A stretch of 17,155 nucleotides of DNA from Ceratorhiza oryzae-sativae (GCA_030998015.1 JARWMV010000210.1:1-17155), one strand, 5' to 3'; positions 1 to 10,188 are shown, numbered from the stretch's first letter. Translations and numbers: made by a program. Notes: generated by a model from the letters alone, not told the origin.

Positions 1-438
1 TTGTGAATTGCTGCAGAGGATGGATGCGCAGCGTTTATGGCTCAACAATGAGAAACGAACGAGTCAAAGATGCACACAATGGATATGGACACAGGGTACT
101 CAGGAAAAACTTGAGGTGTAACCTCGGGTAATGAAACAGTGGGTGTCGTAACGGCGTTCTTACACACGATCACACGTTTTTACGGCGTACTATTACACAG
201 CGGTTTTGACGCTGGATAACAGCGTAATTGCTTGAATGAAAGTACTTGTACAGGGTTATATTGTTTTGTCATGCCATAGCATTTAAAGGATTATATATAT
301 TGCACCTTTCGAGCCGTTGAGTAGTCCCCTAGTGCACGCGTATGTAGTACAACACAAACGGATAATATTTTGTATCGCAAATACAAAATTCGATGGTCAC
401 AAGTTACACTTGTAAGATCATGGTAACAAAGGCACACA
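1..438. other. gene-free 3' flank of the Plavaka pseudogene
   Basis: This stretch lies downstream of the stop codon of the minus-strand transposase gene and presumably holds its 3' UTR and part of the element's end. It contains ordinary CpG dinucleotides, unlike the middle of the window. I looked for a terminal inverted repeat pairing it with the 3.6-4.0 kb side and did not find a convincing one. Open frames here are short and without recognisable domains. Confidence 0.5.
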
Positions 439-3400
439 TCAAAGCAAGCCGAGTCGCTGCCAGTAGGACAAGGAAAGATAAGTAAAGTGGTTGTAGAAGG
501 TATTGAACACGAGACGAGGTGGGGTTGGAGACTGTGGGTGTATAGAGAAGTCCGGCGCAAGGTGGCAAGCCATCACGAGACAACCGAGAGGCATTACCAG
601 CGAAACTGGGACGCCGTCCGAGTAAGCTGGTACCGTGGAATACAATCTGTGTGACGCGGAGCTATCAGGCAGGAAAGGTAAAAATACATCAACGAAAACT
701 AGCCGACCACGATGCAGGTGCTCGAGGCGGGGGGGAAGTGTGAAGATGGCACGTACACGGCCGCACGAAATCCTGCGCACATATGAAAACGATCGGGATC
801 AGCAAGGAGGTGTAGATTTTAGAGCAAGGTACTTACGAGGCAGCCCGAAATCGTTTCGGTCACCAGTAAAGCCAGTAAAGAGGATGGTATCGAACCGGCT
901 GTGTCGAGAGAGACGGCCAGCCGCATCTCGCGCTCGAGGGATAAGGCGGATCACATCATGGTGGCAAGGCTGGTCGGGGTCTAAAACGAGCGGCAAGTTG
1001 ATGAGGCCGGCCTTGCGCCAGACGTCGTACCGGTCAGAGGGGAGGAAAGAGAGAGACTCGCCACGGAGGCGAGCCTTGGGAAGAAGAAAGCGGCGAAGCG
1101 CCCGGAAGAAGTCGGAGGCTCCATATAACATAATCAGGTCTCGACCGGGGACTTGCGGAGCGGTTGGGTGCCGAGCGATTGCAAACTTGTGTCGGGGATA
1201 GCACGCGGTATCCGATACCGGCTCATCCGACTCTAAGATGACCATGTCCTCGTCCTCCTCGTACTCGTCACTGCTTGCATCATCTCCGCCACCACACGTC
1301 TTGTCTTCGTTGTCGTCGTACATGGGCTCTTGTATCTTGAATGCTGGGCGCTCGCCATAAGCCTCTTCGATTAGCGATCGTTGGACTAGGAGGGCTTCGA
1401 GCCGCCGAACGTACTTGACGATTTGAGGGATCGGGTTCTTGCGGTTCGAGAAACGCCATGGAATTTTGACGTATAGAATATGTAAGTGCTCGGGCGTCTC
1501 CATACTGTAGCCGTCAGGTGTTCCAAACTCACGAGTCGACTCCGCGTAGTGGGAAAGCATATGTATTTTCGGTATGTGATCAAACGCGCTTTGACTTGAT
1601 ACGATACCCAACTGAACCAGTACCTGTTTAGACTCGTGGAATCGTGCGAGAGATTCGTTTAGCTCCACCAGGTCAACTTCGGTTAGTTGACTGCTATGGA
1701 CCAAATACGAAAAGTCACTAAGTGCACGAACCATTCGAACCAGATCAGACGGTGTTTGAGCGTCAACAACTATCGGCAGAAACTGCTGCATCATCTGCCT
1801 CGCCTCCTGTCCTGTCCACCGTTTGGTGAGTGTAACACCCCGCTTAAAATGCCGTAAGTCGTGTGCAAGCGGCATGGCCCTGAACCGTCTGTTCAACTCC
1901 CTAGTACCTAGAAAGTCTTCAATCCAGTCACGGGCGTGGCTGTATAGCCCCAAGTATAACTGATGAAGGAGATCGGGCGTAAAGCTCAATCCGATGTCGA
2001 AGTGAGGGATACCGTCCCAGAACGGCGGCCATGGCTTCAAACGGTGGGTGCGCAACACCAAGGATTGCATCGTTCTCTGGTAAGTCCGCAGCGATTCACT
2101 TATCTTCTCTGATCTCGCACGGGCGCCAGTGGCCTCCCCTGACCTCGTCCCCAGTGTTTTTGATTGCACTTGGGACACCCGTTCCTCACGGTGCAAGCGA
2201 GATCATTCTGCTCGGGCCAGTCAGCAACACAGGCAGCGATTATGGGATATATGTGGCGAAGGTATCCATCGGCACACCAAGCAAGGAGGCCTTCGTCGGA
2301 CGCAGCCTTTAGGGGTTCGAAGATTTTCGCGAGCGACTTGTGTAGTAACTCCCCCCGATATGAACGCGTGTGGCCTTATTCGAAACGTGCTTGAAGGACT
2401 CGACTGGTAAGTAACCAATCACAACCATAGCGTGCTTTGATGGTTTAGACTGTATGGATTTATTGATGTTCCCAATCGTTAGATATACGGGGTGGGCTTT
2501 AGCGCTATGTGGGTCGCTGGCATAGGTAGTTTCGTCCGAAGAAATGATAAGCAGCACAACGGTGCCGCTTTTGTTGTGTATGAGATACTGGTTAAACGTG
2601 AGTTTTCAATTATTCAACAATCACTCAGTCTTACCTGCATTCGCCACCACCAGTTTCCACGTCACATTTTGTCGTACACCTGGTTCTCGCATTGCGACGA
2701 CGTCCAGTGACGCCCAGGTACGTAACGCATATTTGCCCGAAACCGCCGCGCACCAATCAGCTCACGAATTACATCCAAGATGCTCCGTAAGTAGACAGTG
2801 TATGATTGCTCATACGGTCCCTCGCCCACGACGACTTCCTCCGTCTTCCACTTTGGTCCTCGCGGAAGCCAATCCACATCTCCTACCAGTGCGGCATTGT
2901 CCTTCCACACCCCCTTCCCCTTATACTACCTCAAAGGTGAGCGCTAATCGATATATCAACGCTATATGTACTCACAATTGCGCTTTTAAGATGCCTAGTC
3001 CTTCCACCCCCAGTTAAACCCGTCGTCATCAAGGTTTCAGCCGTATTGAACGCCTCCAGCTGACCAAGCAACCCACATGATTTCAGGTAGCCTGGCAAAT
3101 CCAACTCCTTTTTCTTGCGTCTCCCAACGGGCACCCCGGCTGTGCTCACTGGAAACAGCTCTACCCAGAGGTTACTTCGGACGCGATGCATCTTCGTGCG
3201 TGCACTGCTATACAAACCAGCAGAGCTATATGGGAACGCCTTGACCCAGCGTCTGCTATGTGTGCGTTGCATATCTGGATGATCACGGGGCAGGGGAAGA
3301 CAAGATAGGCCAGCAATGGGTGGGGGATCTGGGGCAAATTGTACCCGTTTCACTGGTGGCTTGTCTGTAACCCGCTCACAAGGTACGTCCTCAATTCGTG

Positions 3401-3638
3401 TTTGTTTCTGCTTTCGTTTCCTTGTGGGTTTCCCTTTTTGCTGAAGTTGATATTGGTGCATCAAGCAACAGTGTGGACGAAACAGGATATGCAAATCACG
3501 TCCAAGCTCAGTCTTTAGGTGTTTGTGGCAATGAGGACAGGTGAGTTGCCAATTATGAATATGGAGTGGGTTGGTGAACTTTTCGTCATGTAGTTTGGGA
3601 AGGACCATTGTGGTGTGGTGCACAGCATGCGCATACAT
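439..3638 (-). pseudogene. Plavaka-type DNA transposase, degenerate multi-exon gene
   Basis: This reads as the transposase of a Plavaka element, a DNA transposon class common in basidiomycetes. Exon 1 (3638-2976) has a C2HC finger starting CPHCHKHLKTELG, then WVELFPVSTAGVPVG. A 50-nt intron (2926-2975) leads to exon 2 (2925-2635) with DWLPRGPKWK. A 47-nt intron (2588-2634) leads to exon 3 with IISSDETTYA, PVYLTIGNI, CADGYLRHIYPIIAA, CPKC, FTPDLLHQLY, IPKIHMLSHY and ETPEHLHI. A last exon (772-439) carries GRVRAIFTLPP. The block order matches the family. Damage: an in-frame TGA at 2662-2664 where a Trp is expected, a frame change at the six-C run 2351-2356, another at about 2095-2125, and an awkward last intron (773-836). 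The start is uncertain; ATG at 3638 or the next in-frame ATG about 30 nt downstream are possible. Codons are CpG-rich, unlike the neighbour. Family identity is strong; non-function is inferred. Confidence 0.88.
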
Positions 3639-4345
3639 GCTTCTGCCTCAAGCCATCAGAGTGCAGAGGCAAGACTTTGGTAGGTGCAGTTCAGTTGGGA
3701 GGACGCAGATGAGTGTTCAGACGATACAGGCACATGCTTCTACATCATATTACACCATTTATAAAACATTTTACTTAGGAATTGTGTACTCATCTGAGTC
3801 TACCTGTCATGTTCAACATATCTGGCTAGCAAGGGGGCTGCATTGTACCCATCTGGTCAGATGTGTGAATGGCATGCTCTGGCACCCAAATCAACCAGTT
3901 GAGCCTGCTGTTCCATGTTTTGCATTTGGTCATATTATAAATATCAATTCAGTTGGCTGTGATTTTCTCGAATCTTGGTTGCGCACCCACTTCAAGTTTG
4001 CCTGACACTACTGGCACCTATCCTATATCCAGACCAAGCCCAAACAACCCAGCTCTGGCAAGCACCATGTTCTGAGGATACACAAAACAATTGTCATTGC
4101 ATTGGCCATACACACCAGGCAAGCCAAACTGTTATTCCCAAGTGCTCCTGATTCCATCTTGTATTTAACAGCACAAAAGTCAGTGGACCTTTCTCATCTG
4201 TGCTACCCCTGTTGAGCCAACTAGGGATTGTTACACACATCCACTTGTACTTGAGTCTGGCATCTACAGATTTGTAAGTAATTCTTCTATTGCATGGCAG
4301 TTGCTAACACAAATTTGTTCAGGCTCTCAGACAAACTCAACACTC
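3639..4345. other. divergent intergenic region with a probable 5' UTR intron
   Basis: The 707 bp separate the minus-strand transposase start from the plus-strand pseudogene. CpG falls away here: the last ones are at 3704, 3722, 3969 and 3982. A well-formed 49-nt intron is visible at 4274-4322 (GTAAGT donor, TTGCTAACAC branch region, TTCAG acceptor). The frame that would continue into the next exon has stops upstream (TAG 4222, TGA 4252), so I place this intron in the 5' UTR. No TATA box or terminal repeat could be assigned confidently. Confidence 0.45.
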
Positions 4346-6866
4346 ATGTCCAATCTGGCTGTCCAATGATCCACTTGTGTGAGTAAGCCTTCAAGCAACA
4401 AATGCCAGTTGGGTAAGTACTTTTATTCACAGATAACTCATCTATACTCATATGGTCCAAGATGCCTACCTATCAGAGACCCAGCAATCAAGCTGCCCAA
4501 CAACACCATCCCAGCCCCAGTCCCAAGGGAAACCAAAGTCAAACACCAGGAAACCAGGCAAACATCCTGGACAGATTGTCCAACCCACTAGGAAGCAGAG
4601 CTACAAAAGCTCACCAGGTAAGTGACACAATTCTTTAATTTTTGTAACTATAAAATGCTGATATTCCCTCAAACAGAACCATTTACTTTGCCTGAATACA
4701 ACAACAGCAATTTGCAAATGGCAAGCCAAGGTCCAGCCAGCAAGAAAGCCAAAGACATCCACTGTGCAACAGTGTTCCTTGGTGCTGACACCTCAAGGCT
4801 TGCACCAAAAGTCCTTGAAAAAATTATTGCCAAAATCTCAAGAAACACTAAATATCATTCAGGTTCCTTGGTGGATGAAGGGGGCAGTGCTCCAGTAGGT
4901 GTAGTGTAATCAATAATTTTATATACCTAACATTGAATACAGCCTGTCCTGCAATTAACCAAACATCTGGTCTTGGGCAGTGGACACCAGCCCCACACCT
5001 CAGCAATTGAAAGTAAGTAAATTGACTTGTTTGGTATATAGATCACTCACTGCAGAGCTAGCTGGCATGAAACTAGGCAAGGCATGGCAGACAGTACTGG
5101 CTGATGACAATACAGCCATTGAGTCTGAGTCTGAGTTTGAGTCTGAGCTTGTCAAGCTGGGGCCAGGTGACTCCATATTGCAGCAACCACTGTTTGGTGC
5201 TCATGTGCCTTGCCTCCCTACTCCTCCATCAAACTCCTGACCAACCAACCCCACCTACCCTGCAATCAAACAACCCCCCTCCTTCAAACATCCTAATCAT
5301 GCATCTGGCAGTGTTGCCCTCAACATCAAACCTGCAAAGTTGGACTCTGATCCTGAACCCAACCCTGAAGCCTCATGTGCCAGCAAGCAGCCCCATCTTG
5401 AACCAACACCATCTCAAGGTCCCTCCACACCTCACCCTTGTTGCCTATTGCATAGCTTGGGTGCTTTGAAGCATACATGGCCACTGCCAGCTGCACTGGA
5501 CACTTGTCAACCCCCACATTTACACCATGCTCCCCCCAAGTCTGCCACACCCCAGGCTGATTCTGGCTTGGTTGATTCTTGTGCCCTGTCTGTCCTGCTG
5601 CTGCCCTCATTGTTATCATCCCTCAACCTGGATCCCCCATTGACTTCAGACATTCCTGCTGTGCTTACTTGGGCAGCTCATCTTGCAACCCAAGTAACAC
5701 AAAGGGTCAGTGGGTTGAGCCAAGCTCTCAAGGCCAACCAGCTGGCTTACAACCTTTTGGCCCAAGTCTTGACTGGTGTCTGTGGTTGGCTGCCCACCTC
5801 CACTCCCCAGGTTTGTCCCAGCACATGTCATTTGGGATGATATCAATGCCATGCAAATTTCATCAATGACAACACTGAGGTACTTGAAGCAGAGGCAGGT
5901 CTTGTTCTAGGTGAGCATATTGTGAGTACAATTTATTTGTTCAAATGCTTCATGTGCTAAAGCTTACACAGAAATGCAGGAAGCCCATGCTTGCCAATTT
6001 TACAGGCACATGGCAAGAAATTGCCTTGCTGGCTATCCCCAAGTTTGTTGTTATGGCATGCTGTCAGGGTCTCTACAAGATGTTTGGTGTATTTGACAAT
6101 CTGGTAGTCAAAATCTGGGGCAAACTCTGGCCTTGCAAAGTGCCAAATCAGCCATTTGAGAAGACTCCTCATGCCCTATGATCAATTGTAAGTAATGTAC
6201 TATCTTCTTCTCATTAAAATTACTGAAAATTCCCAGATTATTCACCATGCCTCAACCTTTCACAGGAGCATGAGGGAACAGGTGCAGCCAAGAATAACCT
6301 ATCTGTATTTGCTCATCAATCCACCATGCACACCTGATAATATCCAATTCAACAAGCAACTAGTAAAGAAACTCCTACAACCTGGTGCTTTGCACTTCCA
6401 AGTAAGTTTTCTCAAGCTAACATTTGATTCATCTCTAACACACTACATAGAACCTCAAACCTGTAGTCAATGAGTTTGAGCATGTCACCATTGAGGAGTG
6501 CATTGTGGCATTGTATTTCTGGGGGCTGGACTCAGTCAGGGTTACCTATAACAATTGCATGCAGCCATTGCTCCTTCCTGCTGTTGCTGGAACCTTAATG
6601 ACAATGCACCACCATGTTAGCAAATAGGCAACTGGCTGATTTGTGCTGATGGTTCTACATGCCAACATGCAGGCCAAGGTCCATCAGTCATACTTAGAAG
6701 TGCTACAAAAATTTAACAAAACAGTGCATGAACAACTTCTCAACTTACAAAATGAATGGTTCAAGTATGGCATGTGAGTTGTATTGTAGTACACCTATGT
6801 ACAGAAGTAACTAACTGTTGAGCCAGTGCATATTTGGGTGCATCAGTCAACCTTGATGAAGAATGA
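4346..6866 (+). pseudogene. DUF6532-like fungal gene, nine exons, inactivated by nonsense transitions
   Basis: Exons fit 4346-4412, 4462-4617, 4677-4894, 4943-5012, 5056-5921, 5972-6187, 6237-6401, 6451-6773 and 6827-6866. All introns are GT-AG, 43-59 nt, and the phases join into one frame of 707 codons including the stop. In-frame stops: TGA at 4367, 5238, 5838, 6179 and 6637, and TAG at 6625. The N-terminal half is Pro/Ser/Gln-rich and disordered, with an acidic ESESEFESE run. The C-terminal ~280 codons look like a folded domain: TGTWQEIALLAIPKFVV, then HHASTFHRSMREQVQP, then CIVALYFWGLDSV, then a W/stop-ATG motif followed by VHQSYLEVLQKF. This order resembles DUF6532, a domain of unknown function expanded in Agaricomycetes; the match is from memory of the pattern. 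No frameshift is needed, and the gene contains no CpG. An ATG start later than 4346 remains possible. Confidence 0.6.
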
Positions 6867-7895
6867 ACCACCTGCTGCCAACAATACCCACTCAGGCACA
6901 AGTAAGTATTTGTTGAGCAATCAGACAATTTTCTCTCAGTGCCCATGTGTGTTATATATTGTTGATCCAGTTTTCCACACATACAAACCCCCCTCCATTG
7001 TGTACATCTTGCTCATCCCCCCTTGATCTGCCTTGTACATCTTGCATCCCTCCTCACCCTTTTATCTTGTGTCCTGTCCTGTTATCTTGATGTGCATTTG
7101 TACCTGCCACTCTCCTAACTTGTTGCTCAGCATCCTGGTGAGTGTTTCCTTGCTCCACATGATGAGTCTGAGGCTGACAGTCTACTTTTGTGTGATCACA
7201 GCACAGTCATTTGTTTGTTGTTTTCTCTCTTGGCTATTGGCCTATATTGTACTTTAGTAATCCCAAATGAATGTATATCCCTCACTCCTTATAATTTGGG
7301 GTACTGCATGGGTAGTACAGCAATATTTCTGTGTCTATTTACATCCAATCTTGGCATTCTGATGAATCAGGTGAGGGTTTGATTAATTGACTGGTAAATC
7401 AACAATTAGCTATTTTCAGCAGTGTAAGGGCACTTGGTAATTTACTTCTATACTTACCTGCTGTATTTACATAGAATTATTACCTCACCTACTGACCCAG
7501 TGTAATGGCCTCTTATAATGATTCTTGGCTGATGATACTAAATTATGAGACTGTGTGCTATCACTAGGATAAGATATATGGTAAAAACCCACCATAACCA
7601 TGACTTGTCATCACATTGGGTCATAACCTGGCATAATGAAACAGTTCTATTATCTGGTGTGATTACATGTAAATTACATGGGGTAATTAGGGTGTAATTA
7701 GGTGTAATGAAAAGGGGGGGTGTATTAATAGGATAATGAGATAATTAGGGGTGATTACCCACTATTACCCCCACAAGTTTTTCCTGAGTAGGCAGATTGA
7801 TGGAGGGGCAGGTTGAACAGGACAAGGGAGTGGGTTGACAGGAACCCCAAACCAGGTGGCACTGGTGAACTCAGGTGGTTTGAAGGCATGGAGTT
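6867..7895. other. gene-free AT-rich and pyrimidine-biased region
   Basis: About 1 kb follows the pseudogene stop and has no supportable gene. Around 6980-7140 it is pyrimidine-rich on the plus strand, with the motif TGTACATCTTGC repeated (about 7001 and 7034). Around 7660-7790 it is rich in GTAATTAGG-type direct repeats and a seven-G run. It contains no CpG. Open frames such as 7033-7257 are hydrophobic only because of the pyrimidine bias. Confidence 0.5.
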
Positions 7896-8150
7896 CATCA
7901 GCAAAAAGGTTCCAAGATATAAGGTGATATGGAGTGCTATCAGAAGTGGACTATCATTTAGGTGATTTGAAGTGCTTTGGAGCAGATCCATGTGATATGA
8001 GGTGATTTGGAGCAGATGGAATGTAGGGGCCTAAATTTGAAGTGCTCCATATCACTTCAAATTGCATGGGTGTGCTTCAAAGTGCTCCAAATCACCTAAA
8101 TCATAGTCCATTTCTGATACACCTCATATCTTGGAATCTTTTTGCTGATG
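7896..8150. repeat. 255-bp foldback element (MITE-like)
   Basis: The sequence begins CATCAGCAAAAAGGTTCC, and its far end is the near-perfect reverse complement, ending CTTTTTGCTGATG. Both arms continue as imperfect inverted repeats of roughly 115-125 bp, almost meeting at the centre near 8025-8035. The left arm has an extra 11-12 nt block after GGTG. Inside both arms a motif of the type GTGATWTGRAGTGCT recurs several times. I found no clear target-site duplication, so it could be an old MITE whose duplication has decayed, or a non-mobile palindrome. Confidence 0.65.
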
Positions 8151-8809
8151 TTGGGCTATGGTCATGCAAGGACTGTTTTGTTCTATGAAGCAAACTTGGG
8201 ATGCACATTGTACAGCAGACATGAGCTGTAGATGGGTGAGTGTTATGGATATTGACATTCTGTCATATGCATTATATAGTCAAACAAATGAGTCAAGAAT
8301 ATCCTCATCATTATTGCAGACCTTAAACCCATAATTCCTGTGATTGCTTATCTCAGGCATTGAACACAGAATTTTTGAGAATTTTGTGTTTTTCAGTTCA
8401 GTGAAGTTCAAATATCCAAGATTTATAGTATACCAAAATTAGCCCTAAACTCCAGCATTCTAGCACATAGATCAATGAATCTGGCCAAGAATTGAAGGAG
8501 ATATGATACTTCAATTATCATGGAAATTCTATTAAACTTTTGTCCCAACCTGGGCCACTAGTTCAAATATGAAGAATATGAAGAGTTAACTTACTAAGTT
8601 GCCTAGACAAGGGGGCAGAAGCTTATTAAGACAGAGGAGTTAAGTAAGGCAGAGGTCCTATTGGAGAGGAGGTCAAGCCACAAGGGATAAGACAGTTTGT
8701 CCTGGGGTTTATATGCACAAAAGTCACAGGCAATTACAAATACTAGAACATAGGTCATGGGACAAGAATTGGCAAAGGAATGTGCAATAGTGTGTATTGT
8801 GCAATACAT
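8151..8809. other. gene-free stretch between the foldback element and LTR A
   Basis: I see no gene, RNA or structured repeat. The sequence is AT-rich and free of CpG. The minus-strand open frame at 8603-8809 has no domain or exon context and stops against the LTR boundary. The five bases before the LTR, TACAT (8805-8809), are the candidate left target duplication of LTR A, whose other side is outside the window. Confidence 0.45.
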
Positions 8810-9534
8810 TGTTACAGTTCAGGGTATACTTGAATATCTAGAGCTTAAGCAATTGTAGATATGTTAGTATACACTAATTGCACTCAATATTTCTTAGACT
8901 AGAGTAAGAAGGCTCAAAGTAGCTGCAATGCAATCAAGTAACACTCAAGGTAGTCTTAATCTTTCACAGTGTAAGCTGACTAATTTATAGGTATAAAGAG
9001 CAAGACTACTATGGTCAGGTTCCCTTAGATATCTTAAATGTAGTTCAGCCCTAGTTGCTTGGACCAACTGATACTAATCTTAATACTAGGCTTAAGCAAT
9101 AGCTTATAGGATAGATGGTGGCCTGCCTAATGCATGTACTTCCTCAGCTACAGGTAAGGATGTGATGCTGATATTCTGGCATTCTGGCATCAAGGGCAAC
9201 TCAATTACAGAAGCACTGATTTATAAGCTGATGCAATTGAGTTACCCTTGATGCCAGAATGCCAGAATATCAGCATCACATCCTTAGCTACAGGTACTTA
9301 GATTTCCTCTAATAGCTGGTACTTAATGTCACGCTCAATCAGGCAATATTGTATCCTTATATATCTCTGTATATAAGATACAATGGATCAGACAGTATAT
9401 AACTAATATTGTACTTTATTCCTCAGTACTAGTTATATAAGAAATCACACATAGACAAGAGAAATAGAGAGAGAAAAGAAACCAATAACTAGTCTGGGTT
9501 GAGTAAGAGGAGGAGGTGGTCTGGAAGGGCCTCA
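8810..9534 (-). mobile_element. LTR-I copy A, truncated by the Gypsy insertion and carrying a MITE
   Basis: This copy begins TGTTACAGTTCAGGG and is collinear with copies C and D and with the reverse complement of B. Judged from promoter signals in B, the transcribed strand is minus, so 8810 is the LTR's 3' end. It stops at GGGCCTCA (9534), exactly where the Gypsy LTR starts; the rest, including the CpG-rich block of intact copies, is missing from the window. A 130-bp MITE interrupts it. Only one CpG remains (9332), against seven in the homologous part of B, which suggests it is the oldest copy. Confidence 0.85.
9156..9285. mobile_element. 130-bp MITE with 51-bp terminal inverted repeats
   Basis: The insertion starts AAGGATGTGATGCTG and ends with its reverse complement. 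The arms, 9156-9206 and 9235-9285, match at 50 of 51 positions around a 28-nt loop. It is flanked by the direct repeat AGCTACAGGT (9146-9155 and 9286-9295). Copies B and C show the empty site with a single AGCTACAGGT, confirming insertion. If the TIR begins one base outward, the duplication is 8 bp. Long arms with an 8-10 bp duplication suggest a Mutator-like superfamily. No coding capacity. Confidence 0.9.
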
Positions 9535-9625
9535 TGTTATGACCCATCAAACAGACATAACAGAATAACTGAATATTTTTATGGATTTATGGCATTTTTC
9601 CTAAGCAGAACAAGCCATAAACAAG

Positions 9626-9839
9626 GTCACGTGACCTTGGTGCTTAACCAGCGCTTATGGTGGTTACCCTGAACTTGCTCCAGCATTTCTCTCCCTTGTT
9701 ACTTGGAGTGAGGAGCAAGTTGTCATGTGATCTTGGCACTTAACCAGCACTTATGGTGGTTACCCTGAACTCACTCCAGCATTTCTCTCCCTTGTTACTT
9801 GGAGTGAGGAGTGAGTTGTCACATGATCTTGGTGCTTAC
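9626..9839 (+). repeat. 96-bp tandem repeat in the Gypsy U3 (about 2.2 units)
   Basis: Units start at 9626, 9722 and 9818 with a 96-bp period; the third is cut after about 22 bp. Each starts with an E-box-like site: GTCACGTGA, GTCATGTGA and GTCACATGA. The last two equal the first after one CpG transition on either strand. Each full unit also holds an inverted repeat (AACTTGCTCC/GGAGCAAGTT in unit 1, AACTCACTCC/GGAGTGAGTT in unit 2). U3 tandem repeats often act as enhancers; that role is inferred. Confidence 0.85.
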
Positions 9840-10012
9840 AGCAGGATCATGTGACCTCAGTGCCTACCCCTTGGACCTTGCACAGCTCTATAAGATTCAG
9901 AGCCACACAAACTTAAGACAAACAATTACCTAACCCATAGTACTGTGCATAACCTGCACCTACTGTGGATTGTGCTTAGATAATACATCTGCAGCCACTG
10001 CAGCCACAGGCA

Positions 10013-10018
10013 TATATA
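10013..10018 (+). promoter_or_regulatory. TATA box of the Gypsy LTR
   Basis: The sequence CATATATAAG lies about 34 bp upstream of 10047. Position 10047 is also the first base of the 12-nt segment that pairs with the site just after the LTR. Two independent signals therefore point to a transcription start at about 10047. Confidence 0.6.
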
Positions 10019-10023
10019 AGAAG

Positions 10024-10059
10024 GATAAAGCAAGACTTGATGCCTCAGCTTGCTTTATC
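10024..10059. repeat. 11-bp inverted repeat spanning the predicted Gypsy transcription start
   Basis: GATAAAGCAAG (10024-10034) and CTTGCTTTATC (10049-10059) are perfect reverse complements around a 14-nt spacer. The left arm is nearly the same sequence as the putative primer-binding site at 10189. Only the right arm would be in the RNA if transcription begins near 10047. Confidence 0.7.
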
Positions 10060-10188
10060 TTGTCAACCACCATAGACCATAGCAAACACTGTAACTAGAA
10101 CACTCAATACATACTGCATAGCACCAAACTATCAACACAGCCACTACTTAAGTGCTTTGCAAGGAAGCATCCAGAGGGTCACAACATT

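Larger units (their letters stand above)
9535..10186 (+). repeat. 5' LTR of the Gypsy element (652 bp)
   Basis: The LTR opens with TGTTATGACCC and closes with GGGTCACAACA, an 11-bp terminal inverted repeat with one mismatch and the standard TG...CA ends. It contains a 96-bp tandem repeat in U3, a TATA box at 10013-10018 and a probable transcription start near 10047. The start is right at the junction with LTR-I copy A. The matching 3' LTR is outside the window, so LTR-LTR dating is not possible here. Confidence 0.85.

Noticed and set aside
635..1201. 188-codon plus-strand open frame, Arg-rich
   Set aside because: It lies antisense to the transposase exon, whose conserved family blocks are on the minus strand; the Arg richness is a by-product of CpG-rich codons.
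4006..4014. CACTACTGG as a CACTA-type end of the Plavaka element near the CpG boundary
   Set aside because: At the right end of an element the plus strand should read TAGTG, not CACTA, and no matching left end was found.
5340..5840. Treating this 166-codon frame as a stand-alone gene
   Set aside because: It has no ATG at its start and is in the same frame as the sequence before and after it; it is the middle of a larger exon (5056-5921) between two TGA codons.
7033..7382. Small hydrophobic open frames that could be membrane peptides
   Set aside because: Composition explains them: the plus strand is pyrimidine-rich here, which yields Leu/Ser/Phe runs. No exon context or domain.
9156..9285. 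Stem-loop as a structured RNA or transcription terminator
   Set aside because: Copies B and C have the empty site with one AGCTACAGGT, so it is a transposed insertion.
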